From Methanomassiliicoccales archaeon (GTDB lineage: Archaea; Thermoplasmatota; Thermoplasmata; Methanomassiliicoccales; UBA472): a stretch of DNA of 6,884 nt. The stretch covers positions 1 to 6,884 of the forward strand of contig JALOTM010000043.1 in NCBI GenBank assembly GCA_025457905.1, written 5' to 3'. Under the pieces are notes generated by a model. That model did not search any database, was not told where the DNA came from, and worked only from the letters and a program-made list of their open reading frames with translations. Positions 1 to 5,013 of the stretch are shown here, piece after piece. The position numbers were made by a program, and so were the translations under genes. Position 1 is the first letter of the stretch, and the number at the start of each line of letters is the position of its first letter.

Positions 1-76
1 GGTTCTTGGCCGCCTCCTTGGTCTTCTGCTCCAGCTGCTTGGTGAGCTGGATCTGCTTCAGGTAGTCCCCGCTCAC
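1..76 (-). CDS. Partial unrecognised protein, N-terminal 25 residues (GTG start)
   Basis: This reading frame starts at GTG (74-76) and runs off the left edge, so only 25 residues are visible: MSGDYLKQIQLTKQLEQKTK followed by EAAKN. Every codon after the start ends in G or C, which is strong evidence of coding in this genome. The peptide is rich in Lys, Gln and Glu and would form an amphipathic helix. I do not recognise the family. A stop lies three codons upstream in this frame, so either the GTG is the true start or the frame is joined by a frameshift to the CxxC mini-ORF just upstream. A GAGG sequence sits about 4 nt before the GTG and could serve as a weak ribosome-binding site. The GTG overlaps the mini-ORF stop as GTGA, a common arrangement for translational coupling. 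Confidence 0.55.
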   Translation of the reverse strand, partial: MSGDYLKQIQLTKQLEQKTKEAAKN

Positions 77-120
77 TGGTCCTCAGCCCCGCAGTGCGAG
101 CAAACCTTCGTCTGGGTCAT
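73..120 (-). CDS. 15-residue CxxC mini-ORF, or the 5' part of the downstream gene split by a frameshift
   Basis: The ATG at 118-120 opens a frame reading MTQTKVCSHCGAEDQ and then TGA at 73-75. The Cys-Ser-His-Cys-Gly knuckle is typical of the start of a zinc ribbon. Twelve of the fourteen codons after the ATG end in G or C, so it looks translated. A TATA-like box lies about 32 nt upstream, the spacing expected for a leaderless message starting close to this ATG. Two readings are possible. It may be a short leader peptide coupled to the next frame. Alternatively, it may be the real N-terminus of the next protein, with one missing or extra base (natural or a sequencing error) breaking the frame: a zinc knuckle running into the Lys/Gln-rich helix would be a sensible protein. 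A single CxxC cannot complete a zinc site in 15 residues. Confidence 0.45.
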   Translation of the reverse strand: MTQTKVCSHCGAEDQ

Positions 121-147
121 CGGATAACCATCGAATATCCAGAGACC

Positions 148-162
148 ATATGATAAGCCTTT
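148..162 (-). promoter_or_regulatory. Predicted archaeal promoter (BRE/TATA-like) for the left-edge gene
   Basis: On the minus strand this reads AAAGGCTTATCATAT. Its core AAAGG-TTATCA is the same, apart from one base, as the box upstream of thrB (AAAGGTTTATCA). The centre lies about 32 nt upstream of the ATG at 120, predicting a transcript start within a few bases of that ATG. It sits in the 65-bp gap after the cgi121 stop, which suggests the left-edge gene has its own promoter and does not depend only on read-through from cgi121. Confidence 0.5.
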
Positions 163-185
163 GGTCGTGATTCCTTGAGGAGGAA

Positions 186-674
186 TCAGCGCTTCAGTAT
201 CTCCACGAAGGCCACCCTCTCCAGGACCAGGTCCCTGGCCAGGCCCTCGGGGACGCTCCCCGCCTCCATGGCGGTGATGCCGAAGCGCCTGAGCTTGAGC
301 TCGTCGCACTCCAGGACGGAGTCGTCCTGTTCCAGGCCGGACACCTGGAGGACCTCCGCCGGGGAGGCGCCGAAGAGCACCAGGGCCACCGCATCATCGC
401 CCTCCTTCAATGACATCTTCTCCTGGGCCCGGGCGATCTGCCTCTCCCCGGAGGCGAAGAGCAGCGTCTCCATCATGACGTTGTTGGCGGAGTTGGTGCC
501 CCTCTGGAAGGCGCGCAGGGCGTGCTCCGCCGCCACCTCCAGGTGCTCGCGGCCGCAGACGCAGGCGGCGCTGAGGGCCAGGACCTGGCCGCTGCGCACC
601 GAGCGGAGCCTGGACAAAAGCTGGGATGGCGATATCCCCTCCGCCTTGGCGCCCATCACCTCGAAGTCGCTCAT
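186..674 (-). CDS. cgi121: KEOPS complex subunit Cgi121
   Basis: The protein has 162 residues, within the usual range for archaeal Cgi121. The family signature is at about residues 61-92: an Asn-rich stretch, then a hydrophobic helix and GERQIARAQEKMSLKEG. This corresponds to the conserved region where the subunit predicts and binds substrate tRNA in known members. Cgi121 belongs to the cytoplasmic KEOPS complex (Kae1, Bud32, Pcc1, Cgi121), which completes N6-threonylcarbamoyl adenosine (t6A) at position 37 of ANN-decoding tRNAs. In archaeal KEOPS, Cgi121 binds the tRNA 3' end and recruits the substrate. The ATG at 674 was chosen because residues before it in the longer frame are low-complexity and extend into the thrB promoter and gene. 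No clear ribosome-binding site precedes it, but a TATA-like box 29 nt upstream fits a leaderless transcript. None of the other KEOPS genes is in the window. It is transcribed divergently from thrB. Confidence 0.87.
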   Translation of the reverse strand: MSDFEVMGAKAEGISPSQLLSRLRSVRSGQVLALSAACVCGREHLEVAAEHALRAFQRGTNSANNVMMETLLFASGERQIARAQEKMSLKEGDDAVALVLFGASPAEVLQVSGLEQDDSVLECDELKLRRFGITAMEAGSVPEGLARDLVLERVAFVEILKR

Positions 675-697
675 CCCTCGGCCCCATCCCCGCCCGG

Positions 698-710
698 ATA
701 TTTCATACTT
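698..710 (-). promoter_or_regulatory. Possible TATA box for cgi121
   Basis: The minus strand reads AAGTATGAAATAT here, an AT-rich island in otherwise very GC-rich sequence, centred about 29 nt upstream of the cgi121 ATG. That spacing predicts a leaderless or near-leaderless mRNA. The purine-rich BRE element is not obvious upstream of it (the sequence is C/G-rich), so this is weaker than the thrB box. Confidence 0.4.
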
Positions 711-731
711 GCCGGGGGCCTGGGCGGGTGA

Positions 732-745
732 CGAAAGGTTTATCA
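732..745 (+). promoter_or_regulatory. Predicted BRE/TATA promoter of the thrBC operon
   Basis: CGAAAGG is followed directly by TTTATCA, a good match to an archaeal BRE plus TATA box. The centre is about 50 nt upstream of the thrB ATG, so transcription should start near 767. That leaves a leader of about 25 nt holding a modest ribosome-binding site (GAGGGAG, 775-781, 10 nt before the ATG). The box lies only about 30 bp from the opposing cgi121 box, so occupancy of the two promoters could interfere. Confidence 0.55.
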
Positions 746-791
746 GAGGCGACCGTGGTCTTGCCGCCGGAACCGAGGGAGCGTAGCCAGC

Positions 792-1733
792 ATGCCATCG
801 GACAAGGTCACGGTCATGGCGCCCGCGAGCATAGCCAACGTGGGGCCGGGGTTCGACGTCTTCGGGCTCGCCCTGGGAGAGCCCTACGACCTGGTAACCG
901 CGGAGGTCAGGCGGGGCAGGGGGGTCAAGGTGCGCAAGATGGAGGGCCTGGAGGGGCATCAGGTCACCCTGGACCCCAAGCGCAACACCGCCGCCGTGGC
1001 CGCCGCCAAGGTCCTGGAGGCGGCCGGCGCGGACTTCGGTCTGAGCATCACCGTGATCAAGGGCGTGCGGCCCTGCAGCGGCATGGGGTCGTCAGGGGCC
1101 TCGGCCGCGGGAGGGGCGTACGCCGCCAACCTCCTGCTGAAAGAGCCGCTCGCACCGAACCAGCTGGTGGCCTGCGCCGCCAGCGGCGAGGAGGCCTCCT
1201 CGGGGAGCTTCCACGCCGACAACGTCGCCCCCTCCCTCCTGGGAGGGTTCACCATAGTCCGCTCCTACGACCCCTTGGACGTGGTCCGGGTGGAGCCCCC
1301 GGCCCAGCTTGGGGTGGTGGCCGCCCTGCCGGACGTCCTGGTCCCCACCAAGGAGGCCCGGGGTCTGGTGCCCGACAAGGTGCCGCTGAGGAGCATGGTC
1401 TTCCATGTCGGCCACGCCTCCTCCCTGGCGGTGGCCATGGCCCAGGGCGACCTGGGCCTGGTCGGGCGCAGCCTGAGGGACGTGGTGGTGGAGCCGGCGC
1501 GCGCCCCCCTGGTGCCGCACCTGCGCGAGGCGGAGGCGGCGGCCGTCAGGGCGGGAGCCTTGGCCTCCTTCCTGGGAGGGTCGGGGCCGTGCGTGGCGTC
1601 CTTCTTCGACAAGGGCCGCTCCGACGGCCGGGCCATAGCCGAGGCGGTGCGGGAGGTCTACCGCTCCAACGGCATCGAGTGCGCGACCTGGGTGACCTCT
1701 TGGGGCCAGGGGTGCCGGAGGTGGAGGCCATGA
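792..1733 (+). CDS. thrB: Homoserine kinase
   Basis: Homoserine kinase transfers phosphate from ATP to L-homoserine, giving O-phospho-L-homoserine, the penultimate step of threonine synthesis in the cytoplasm. The 313 residues match the usual length and show the GHMP-kinase motifs in order. Motif 1 is APASIANVGPGFDVFGLAL at 10-28. Motif 2, the phosphate-binding loop, is PCSGMGSSGASAAG at 94-107. Motif 3 is LGGSGPC at 261-267. The HADNVAPSLLGGF segment at 141-153 is typical of homoserine kinases and separates it from mevalonate or galactose kinases. The start is fixed by the canonical short N-terminus. It is the first gene of an operon with thrC, whose ATG overlaps this stop as ATGA. The C-terminus ends GQGCRRWRP, richer in Arg and Trp than usual for the family, because those codons double as the thrC ribosome-binding site. 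Confidence 0.95.
   Translation: MPSDKVTVMAPASIANVGPGFDVFGLALGEPYDLVTAEVRRGRGVKVRKMEGLEGHQVTLDPKRNTAAVAAAKVLEAAGADFGLSITVIKGVRPCSGMGSSGASAAGGAYAANLLLKEPLAPNQLVACAASGEEASSGSFHADNVAPSLLGGFTIVRSYDPLDVVRVEPPAQLGVVAALPDVLVPTKEARGLVPDKVPLRSMVFHVGHASSLAVAMAQGDLGLVGRSLRDVVVEPARAPLVPHLREAEAAAVRAGALASFLGGSGPCVASFFDKGRSDGRAIAEAVREVYRSNGIECATWVTSWGQGCRRWRP
1717..1723 (+). promoter_or_regulatory. Strong Shine-Dalgarno site for thrC inside the thrB coding region
   Basis: GGAGGTG matches the archaeal anti-Shine-Dalgarno sequence over seven bases and lies 6 nt before the thrC ATG at 1730. A second GGAGG follows at 1723-1727 but is too close to the ATG to be the main site. The element decides the thrC start. 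It means thrC can be translated by fresh initiation as well as by coupling through the ATGA overlap. Confidence 0.8.
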
Positions 1734-2944
1734 GCTACGTCATCAAGTGCTTCGAGTGCGGCGCGGAGATAGGGAACGAGATGCTCGACGCCTGCCCCGG
1801 GTGCGGCGGGCTGCTGAACGTGGAGATGGACCTATCCCGGATGAGGGGAAGGGCCCCCAGTGACCTGTGCACCAGGCCCATGGGCGTGTGGCGCTACGCC
1901 CCCTTCCTGCCCGTGCCGGCGGAGAAGGCCGTCACCATCCAGGAGGGCGGCACCCCGCTCTATGACTGCCGCGCCCTGGCCAAGGAGCTGGGCCTGGCGC
2001 GATTGCATGTGAAGTACGAGGGCGCCAACCCCACCGGCTCCTTCAAGGACCGGGGCATGACCGTGGGAGTGTCCAAGGCCGTGCAGCTGGGCTGCAAGGT
2101 GGTGGGCTGCGCCTCCACGGGGAACACCTCCGCCTCTCTGGCGGCCTATGCCGCCAAGGCCGGGCTGGGCTGCGTGGTGCTCCTGCCCTCCGGGAAGGTG
2201 GCGCTGGGCAAGCTGGCGCAGGCCATGTTCTACGGCGCCAAGGTCATCTCCATCGACGGCAACTTCGATGACGCCCTGAACGTCGTGAGGCAGCTGGCCA
2301 GGGAGGGCCATCTCTACCTGCTGAACTCCATCAACCCCTTCCGACCGGAGGGCCAGAAGACCATCGCCTTCGAGATCCTGGACCAGCTCGAGCTCGAGGT
2401 CCCGGACGCCATCGTGCTGCCCGTGGGCAACGCCGCCAACATCTGGGCGGTCTACAAGGGCCTCACCGAGTGGAGGGAGCTGGGCTGGATAGACCGGATG
2501 CCCCGGCTGATCGGCGTCCAGGCCACGGGCTCCAACCCCATCTCCGCGGCCTTCAAGGCCGGCAAGGAGGACTTCGTCCCGGTGGACCACCCGGAGACGG
2601 TGGCCACCGCCATACGCATCGGCAACCCGGCCAGCGGCAGGAAGGCCCTGAAGGCCATATATGAGACGAAGGGGCTGGCGACGGAGGTGACCGACGAGGA
2701 GATACTCGCCGCCCAGAGGCTCCTCGGGAAGAGGGAGGGAGTGGGCGTCGAGCCAGCCAGCGCGGCGTCCGTGGCCGGGGTCGTGAGGCTCCGCCAGGAA
2801 GGCCTGGTATCCCGGGACGAGAAGGTGGTGTGCATCTGCACCGGCAACCTGCTGAAGGACCCGGACACGGTCATCAAGAACGCAGGCCAGGTCCTGAGGG
2901 CCGGGGCCTCGTTGGACGAGGTCAAGCGCCTGGTCCTTGGCTGA
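1730..2944 (+). CDS. thrC: Threonine synthase (PLP-dependent)
   Basis: This enzyme converts O-phosphohomoserine and water to L-threonine and phosphate using pyridoxal phosphate. The 404-residue protein is of the archaeal/plant-like type. It has an N-terminal zinc ribbon with Cys7, Cys10, Cys22 and Cys25. The PLP lysine is Lys106 in PTGSFKDRGM (101-110). A substrate and phosphate-binding segment, ASTGNTSASLAAYAAKAG, runs from 128 to 145. The PLP-phosphate glycine/asparagine loop is PVGNAANIWA at 231-240. A C-terminal segment includes GVGVEPASAASVAG (337-350) and TGNLLKDP (371-378). No extra regulatory domain, such as an S-adenosylmethionine-responsive one, is visible. The ATG at 1730 overlaps the thrB stop and has a strong ribosome-binding site 6 nt upstream, indicating co-transcription and coupled translation with homoserine kinase. 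Confidence 0.96.
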   Translation: MSYVIKCFECGAEIGNEMLDACPGCGGLLNVEMDLSRMRGRAPSDLCTRPMGVWRYAPFLPVPAEKAVTIQEGGTPLYDCRALAKELGLARLHVKYEGANPTGSFKDRGMTVGVSKAVQLGCKVVGCASTGNTSASLAAYAAKAGLGCVVLLPSGKVALGKLAQAMFYGAKVISIDGNFDDALNVVRQLAREGHLYLLNSINPFRPEGQKTIAFEILDQLELEVPDAIVLPVGNAANIWAVYKGLTEWRELGWIDRMPRLIGVQATGSNPISAAFKAGKEDFVPVDHPETVATAIRIGNPASGRKALKAIYETKGLATEVTDEEILAAQRLLGKREGVGVEPASAASVAGVVRLRQEGLVSRDEKVVCICTGNLLKDPDTVIKNAGQVLRAGASLDEVKRLVLG

Positions 2945-2965
2945 GCCCTCGCTTGAGATGAGGGC
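2945..2965 (+). terminator. Possible weak hairpin directly after the thrC stop
   Basis: GCCCTC and GAGGGC form a perfect 6-bp stem with a 9-nt loop, beginning at the first base after the thrC TGA. There is no following T-tract, which archaeal intrinsic termination normally needs, so this may be only a chance hairpin or an RNA-stability element. The rest of the 75-bp gap to the next (convergent) gene shows nothing else I can support. Confidence 0.2.
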
Positions 2966-3019
2966 GGGCCTCTACAAGGCGCCGCACATGGGCAGCAGCC
3001 AGCAGTGAGGCCAGCCTGG

Positions 3020-4102
3020 TCACTCCATCGCCTTGAGCATGGCGTCCACCAGCTTGACTATGCCCTTCCGGTCCTTGACGCCATCGTACTCGAGGCGGAA
3101 GCACTCCGTATTAGAGAGGCCGTCCTCCAGCACGCTGGTGCAATCGGACAGCTGGAAGTAAGGGATCCCTGCCAGGTCGGACATGACCTTCCTCTCCCCC
3201 AGCCGCCTCAGCCAGGCCCTGACGGCGATCATCTCTGCGGCCTCCTTGCTGTCCGATCTCCTTACACGAAGGGACGGGGAGCCCGGGCAAAGGACGAAGG
3301 AATGGGTCAGCCTCGCCGAGCGCAGGACCTCGCATCCGGGATACAGCCTACGGATGTCGATCTGGCATAGGCAGAAGGACTTGGCATCCAGGTAGTCCTT
3401 CACCTTCAGCATCAGGGGGTTCCCCCCCTTGAGCCCTCCCTCGAACTCCATGATGGCCACGCGCTTCCTCAAGCCCCTCATGCTGCCGTCCGGTCCGCAG
3501 TAATTGGCCCGTATCTCCGGGAAGGCCGCCATGTGGTGCGTGTGGATCCCGACCATGGGCGAGTACATCCGGCATTGGCCCTTGCGGTCGAGGATGCAGT
3601 CGTTGTCGGCAATGTACGAAGCTCCCCGGCCGAGGAGCTCCAGGACGATGGAGGTCTTGCCCGAGGACTGGAAGCTCGGTATGAGGACCGTTCTGCCATT
3701 GAAGGAGAGGGCCGCCGAATAGAACAGGAAGGCCCCCTTGGGGACGATGGTCCGGTTGATGCACGGGAACACGATCCCGTACTCGAGGCCCTGCTCCTCG
3801 AACGGTCCATCGCAGGCGATGCTGTCCGAGGAAACGTCGAACGTCGATCGGCCGGTCCTTATCCTGTACATACCAGGGACATAGCAATGCTCGGCCCCGA
3901 CCCTTCGATGCTCCCCAGGAAGGGAGGTCCCCCGCATCAGTCGCAGGTCCGAACCCTCCTCCTGCGTCTTCCAGCTCGACCATTTCCTTTCGAGGTAGGG
4001 GAACTGGCCCCCGATGAGCGAGATCCTGGACAAATCGTGGAATCGGTAATGGAGGGCGCTCGATGGCTCTGCTGCCTCCCCTACCAAGGCCATCTCGGTC
4101 AT
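3020..4102 (-). CDS. HPr-kinase-like P-loop protein of unknown function
   Basis: The 360-residue protein contains a nucleotide-binding core resembling HPr serine kinase/phosphorylase (HprK) and the related kinases of peptide-modification clusters. It has a hydrophobic strand ending in Arg, a P-loop PSFQSSGKTS at 142-151 (Lys149, Thr150), a helix, and then RGASYIADNDCIL at 159-171. That last stretch mirrors the HprK pattern in which a P-loop helix leads to an ADD motif. Two departures are visible: Ser143 replaces the first Walker A glycine, and the acidic motif is Asp-Asn-Asp (166-168). The 140 residues before and 190 after the core are not recognised. No signal peptide or membrane segment is evident, and no PqqD-like domain is seen. 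A longer frame starts at 4168, but a TATA-like box lies inside that extension, 28 nt upstream of the ATG at 4102, so I chose 4102 with a leaderless mRNA. Base composition seems slightly less GC-rich than in its neighbours. The target is unknown. Confidence 0.75.
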   Translation of the reverse strand: MTEMALVGEAAEPSSALHYRFHDLSRISLIGGQFPYLERKWSSWKTQEEGSDLRLMRGTSLPGEHRRVGAEHCYVPGMYRIRTGRSTFDVSSDSIACDGPFEEQGLEYGIVFPCINRTIVPKGAFLFYSAALSFNGRTVLIPSFQSSGKTSIVLELLGRGASYIADNDCILDRKGQCRMYSPMVGIHTHHMAAFPEIRANYCGPDGSMRGLRKRVAIMEFEGGLKGGNPLMLKVKDYLDAKSFCLCQIDIRRLYPGCEVLRSARLTHSFVLCPGSPSLRVRRSDSKEAAEMIAVRAWLRRLGERKVMSDLAGIPYFQLSDCTSVLEDGLSNTECFRLEYDGVKDRKGIVKLVDAMLKAME

Positions 4103-4126
4103 CGCAGAATATTCACGGCGTGAACC

Positions 4127-4134
4127 CTTAATAA
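4127..4134 (-). promoter_or_regulatory. Predicted TATA box of the HPr-kinase-like gene
   Basis: The minus strand reads TTATTAAG, preceded by CAATCGG. Its centre is 28 nt upstream of the ATG at 4102, the classic spacing for a leaderless archaeal transcript. It lies inside the longer alternative reading frame and argues against the upstream start. Confidence 0.55.
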
Positions 4135-4165
4135 CCGATTGCCCGTGATTTCGCTTTTTGATGGT

Positions 4166-4212
4166 CAAGGGCCTTCACTTCGACCGCTCATCGGCAGCGA
4201 AACCGGCCCTTG
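4166..4212. repeat. 8-bp inverted repeat midway between the divergent promoters
   Basis: CAAGGGCC (4166-4173) is the exact reverse complement of GGCCCTTG (4205-4212), with 31 bp between. The pair lies midway between the two TATA-like boxes of the divergent genes. It could be a pair of half-sites for a DNA-binding protein or chance, because GGCC-containing words are common in this GC-rich DNA. Confidence 0.25.
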
Positions 4213-4255
4213 GATGTCGTTCGCTGGTTCGCTTCCCTGATAGTCGGTAGCAAAC

Positions 4256-4264
4256 AATTTTATG
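4256..4264 (+). promoter_or_regulatory. Predicted TATA box of the KaiC-like gene
   Basis: AATTTTATG, preceded by the A-rich CAAAC, is the most AT-rich stretch upstream of the gene. It is centred about 32 nt before the first ATG, predicting a transcript start near 4286 and a leader of only a few bases. No ribosome-binding site is present before the ATG, which is consistent. Confidence 0.5.
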
Positions 4265-4291
4265 CGATAAGACGAATCATCATGCCACTCT

Positions 4292-5008
4292 ATGATGAAC
4301 GGTCCAGCGAAGCGTGTCCGATACCGCACCTACGTGGACGGTTTCGACGAGAACCTGAACGGAGGGATACCGCAAGGTCACACGGTGATCGTGGCCGGCG
4401 CCGCTGGCACCATGAAGTCCTCGCTCGCCTACCATATCCTCTTCATGAACGCCAAGCGCGACGGCGTGAACGGGCTCTACATCTCGCTCGAGCAAGGCAA
4501 GACCTCCTTGGCCAGGCAGATGGACGGCCTGGGCCTCAAGGGTGACACCCTGGGCCGGCTGGAGGTCCTGGACCTGGGGGAGATCCGGCGCAAGAGCGAG
4601 GGCGCGCAGTTCATGGACACCTTCCGCTTCGCGGTGAACGAGACCAAGAAGCGCCTCAACTACGAGCTGGTGGTCATCGATTCCCTCGGCGCCTTGGAGA
4701 TGATCTCCAACACCACCCGGCCCAGGGAGGAGCTCTACCGCCTGCTGGAATGGCTGCGCTCCATGGAGGTCACCGCGCTCCTCATAAGCGAGATGCCCGT
4801 GGGCGCCTATACGTCCTACGGCCTGCACGACGTGGACTTCCTGGTGGACGGCATAATCCACCTGAAGATGGTGGAGGTCAGCGACACCGAGGTGCAGAGG
4901 CGCATCCGCTGCGTCAAGATGCGCGAGACCGACCACTCCAGCAACTACTTCAGCTTCTTCCGCAACGAACGGGGGTTCGCGGTCACCCGGGCCATATCCG
5001 ACTTCTAG
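4292..5008 (+). CDS. KaiC-like RecA-superfamily ATPase (single domain)
   Basis: This 238-residue protein has one RecA/KaiC fold, unlike the two-domain clock protein KaiC. Visible motifs in order: an N-terminal VDGFDENLNGGIPQGH segment (15-30), typical of the family. Walker A is GAAGTMKSS at 36-44 with Lys42. YISLEQ is at 63-68, with Glu67 in the catalytic-glutamate position. Walker B is LVVIDS at 126-131. A C-terminal stretch RRIRCVKMRETDHSSNYFSF is at 203-222, in the position of the family's Lys-Met-Arg segment. The ATPase therefore looks intact. Archaea carry many such paralogs. They are proposed to act in signalling or in RadA-associated recombination, but the partner of this one is unknown. 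ATG codons at 4292 and 4295 are both possible starts, differing by one residue. It diverges from the HPr-kinase-like gene and converges on hel308, with a 4-bp overlap of the two coding ends. Confidence 0.88.
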   Translation: MMNGPAKRVRYRTYVDGFDENLNGGIPQGHTVIVAGAAGTMKSSLAYHILFMNAKRDGVNGLYISLEQGKTSLARQMDGLGLKGDTLGRLEVLDLGEIRRKSEGAQFMDTFRFAVNETKKRLNYELVVIDSLGALEMISNTTRPREELYRLLEWLRSMEVTALLISEMPVGAYTSYGLHDVDFLVDGIIHLKMVEVSDTEVQRRIRCVKMRETDHSSNYFSFFRNERGFAVTRAISDF

Positions 5009-5013
5009 AAGTC
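5000..5013. other. Perfect 14-bp palindrome holding both convergent stop codons
   Basis: GACTTCTAGAAGTC is its own reverse complement. Read on the plus strand it encodes the last two residues and stop of the KaiC-like protein (Asp-Phe-TAG, stop at 5006-5008). Read on the minus strand it encodes the last two residues and stop of Hel308 (Asp-Phe-TAG, stop at 5005-5007). The stop codons interlock as CTAG. There is no intergenic space, so each transcript must end inside the other gene. Confidence 0.9.

Larger units (their letters stand above)
4150..4311. repeat. Cluster of TTCGCT hexamers in the divergent intergenic region
   Basis: TTCGCT occurs on the plus strand at 4150-4155, 4220-4225 and 4228-4233. 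It occurs on the minus strand (AGCGAA) at 4196-4201 and 4306-4311. Two copies form a tandem GTTCGCT pair with 8-bp spacing (4219-4233), upstream of the TATA-like box of the KaiC-like gene. Five copies in about 160 bp is well above chance expectation for a hexamer, though base composition affects that. They lie between, or at, the divergent promoters, as operator sites would. No regulator is identified. Confidence 0.35.

Noticed and set aside
626..1729. 368-codon open frame upstream of and in frame with thrC
   Set aside because: It lies in another frame over thrB, which has all homoserine kinase motifs. The extension is a low-complexity Gly/Arg/Pro shadow, and thrC has its own ATG, ribosome-binding site and canonical N-terminal zinc ribbon at 1730.
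2387..2398. 12-bp palindrome CTCGAGCTCGAG within thrC
   Set aside because: It encodes the ordinary Leu-Glu-Leu-Glu stretch with the preferred codons CTC and GAG. No regulatory role is needed.
1832..2590. 252-codon minus-strand frame inside thrC
   Set aside because: It is antisense to the conserved PLP-binding region and shows no domain or initiation signal.
2958..3008. 16-residue ORF (MRAGLYKAPHMGSSQQ) between thrC and the HPr-kinase-like gene
   Set aside because: It has no ribosome-binding site and no promoter of its own. Its length is compatible with chance in GC-rich DNA.
4103..4168. 22-residue N-terminal extension of the HPr-kinase-like protein (start at 4168)
   Set aside because: A TATA-like box lies inside the extension, positioned 28 nt before the inner ATG at 4102. 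The extension is short and basic with no visible role, though it cannot be strictly excluded.
4210..4545. 111-codon TTG-started plus-strand frame ahead of and overlapping the KaiC-like gene
   Set aside because: The second half is a shadow of the KaiC-like gene. The first half covers the predicted promoter and has no conserved features.
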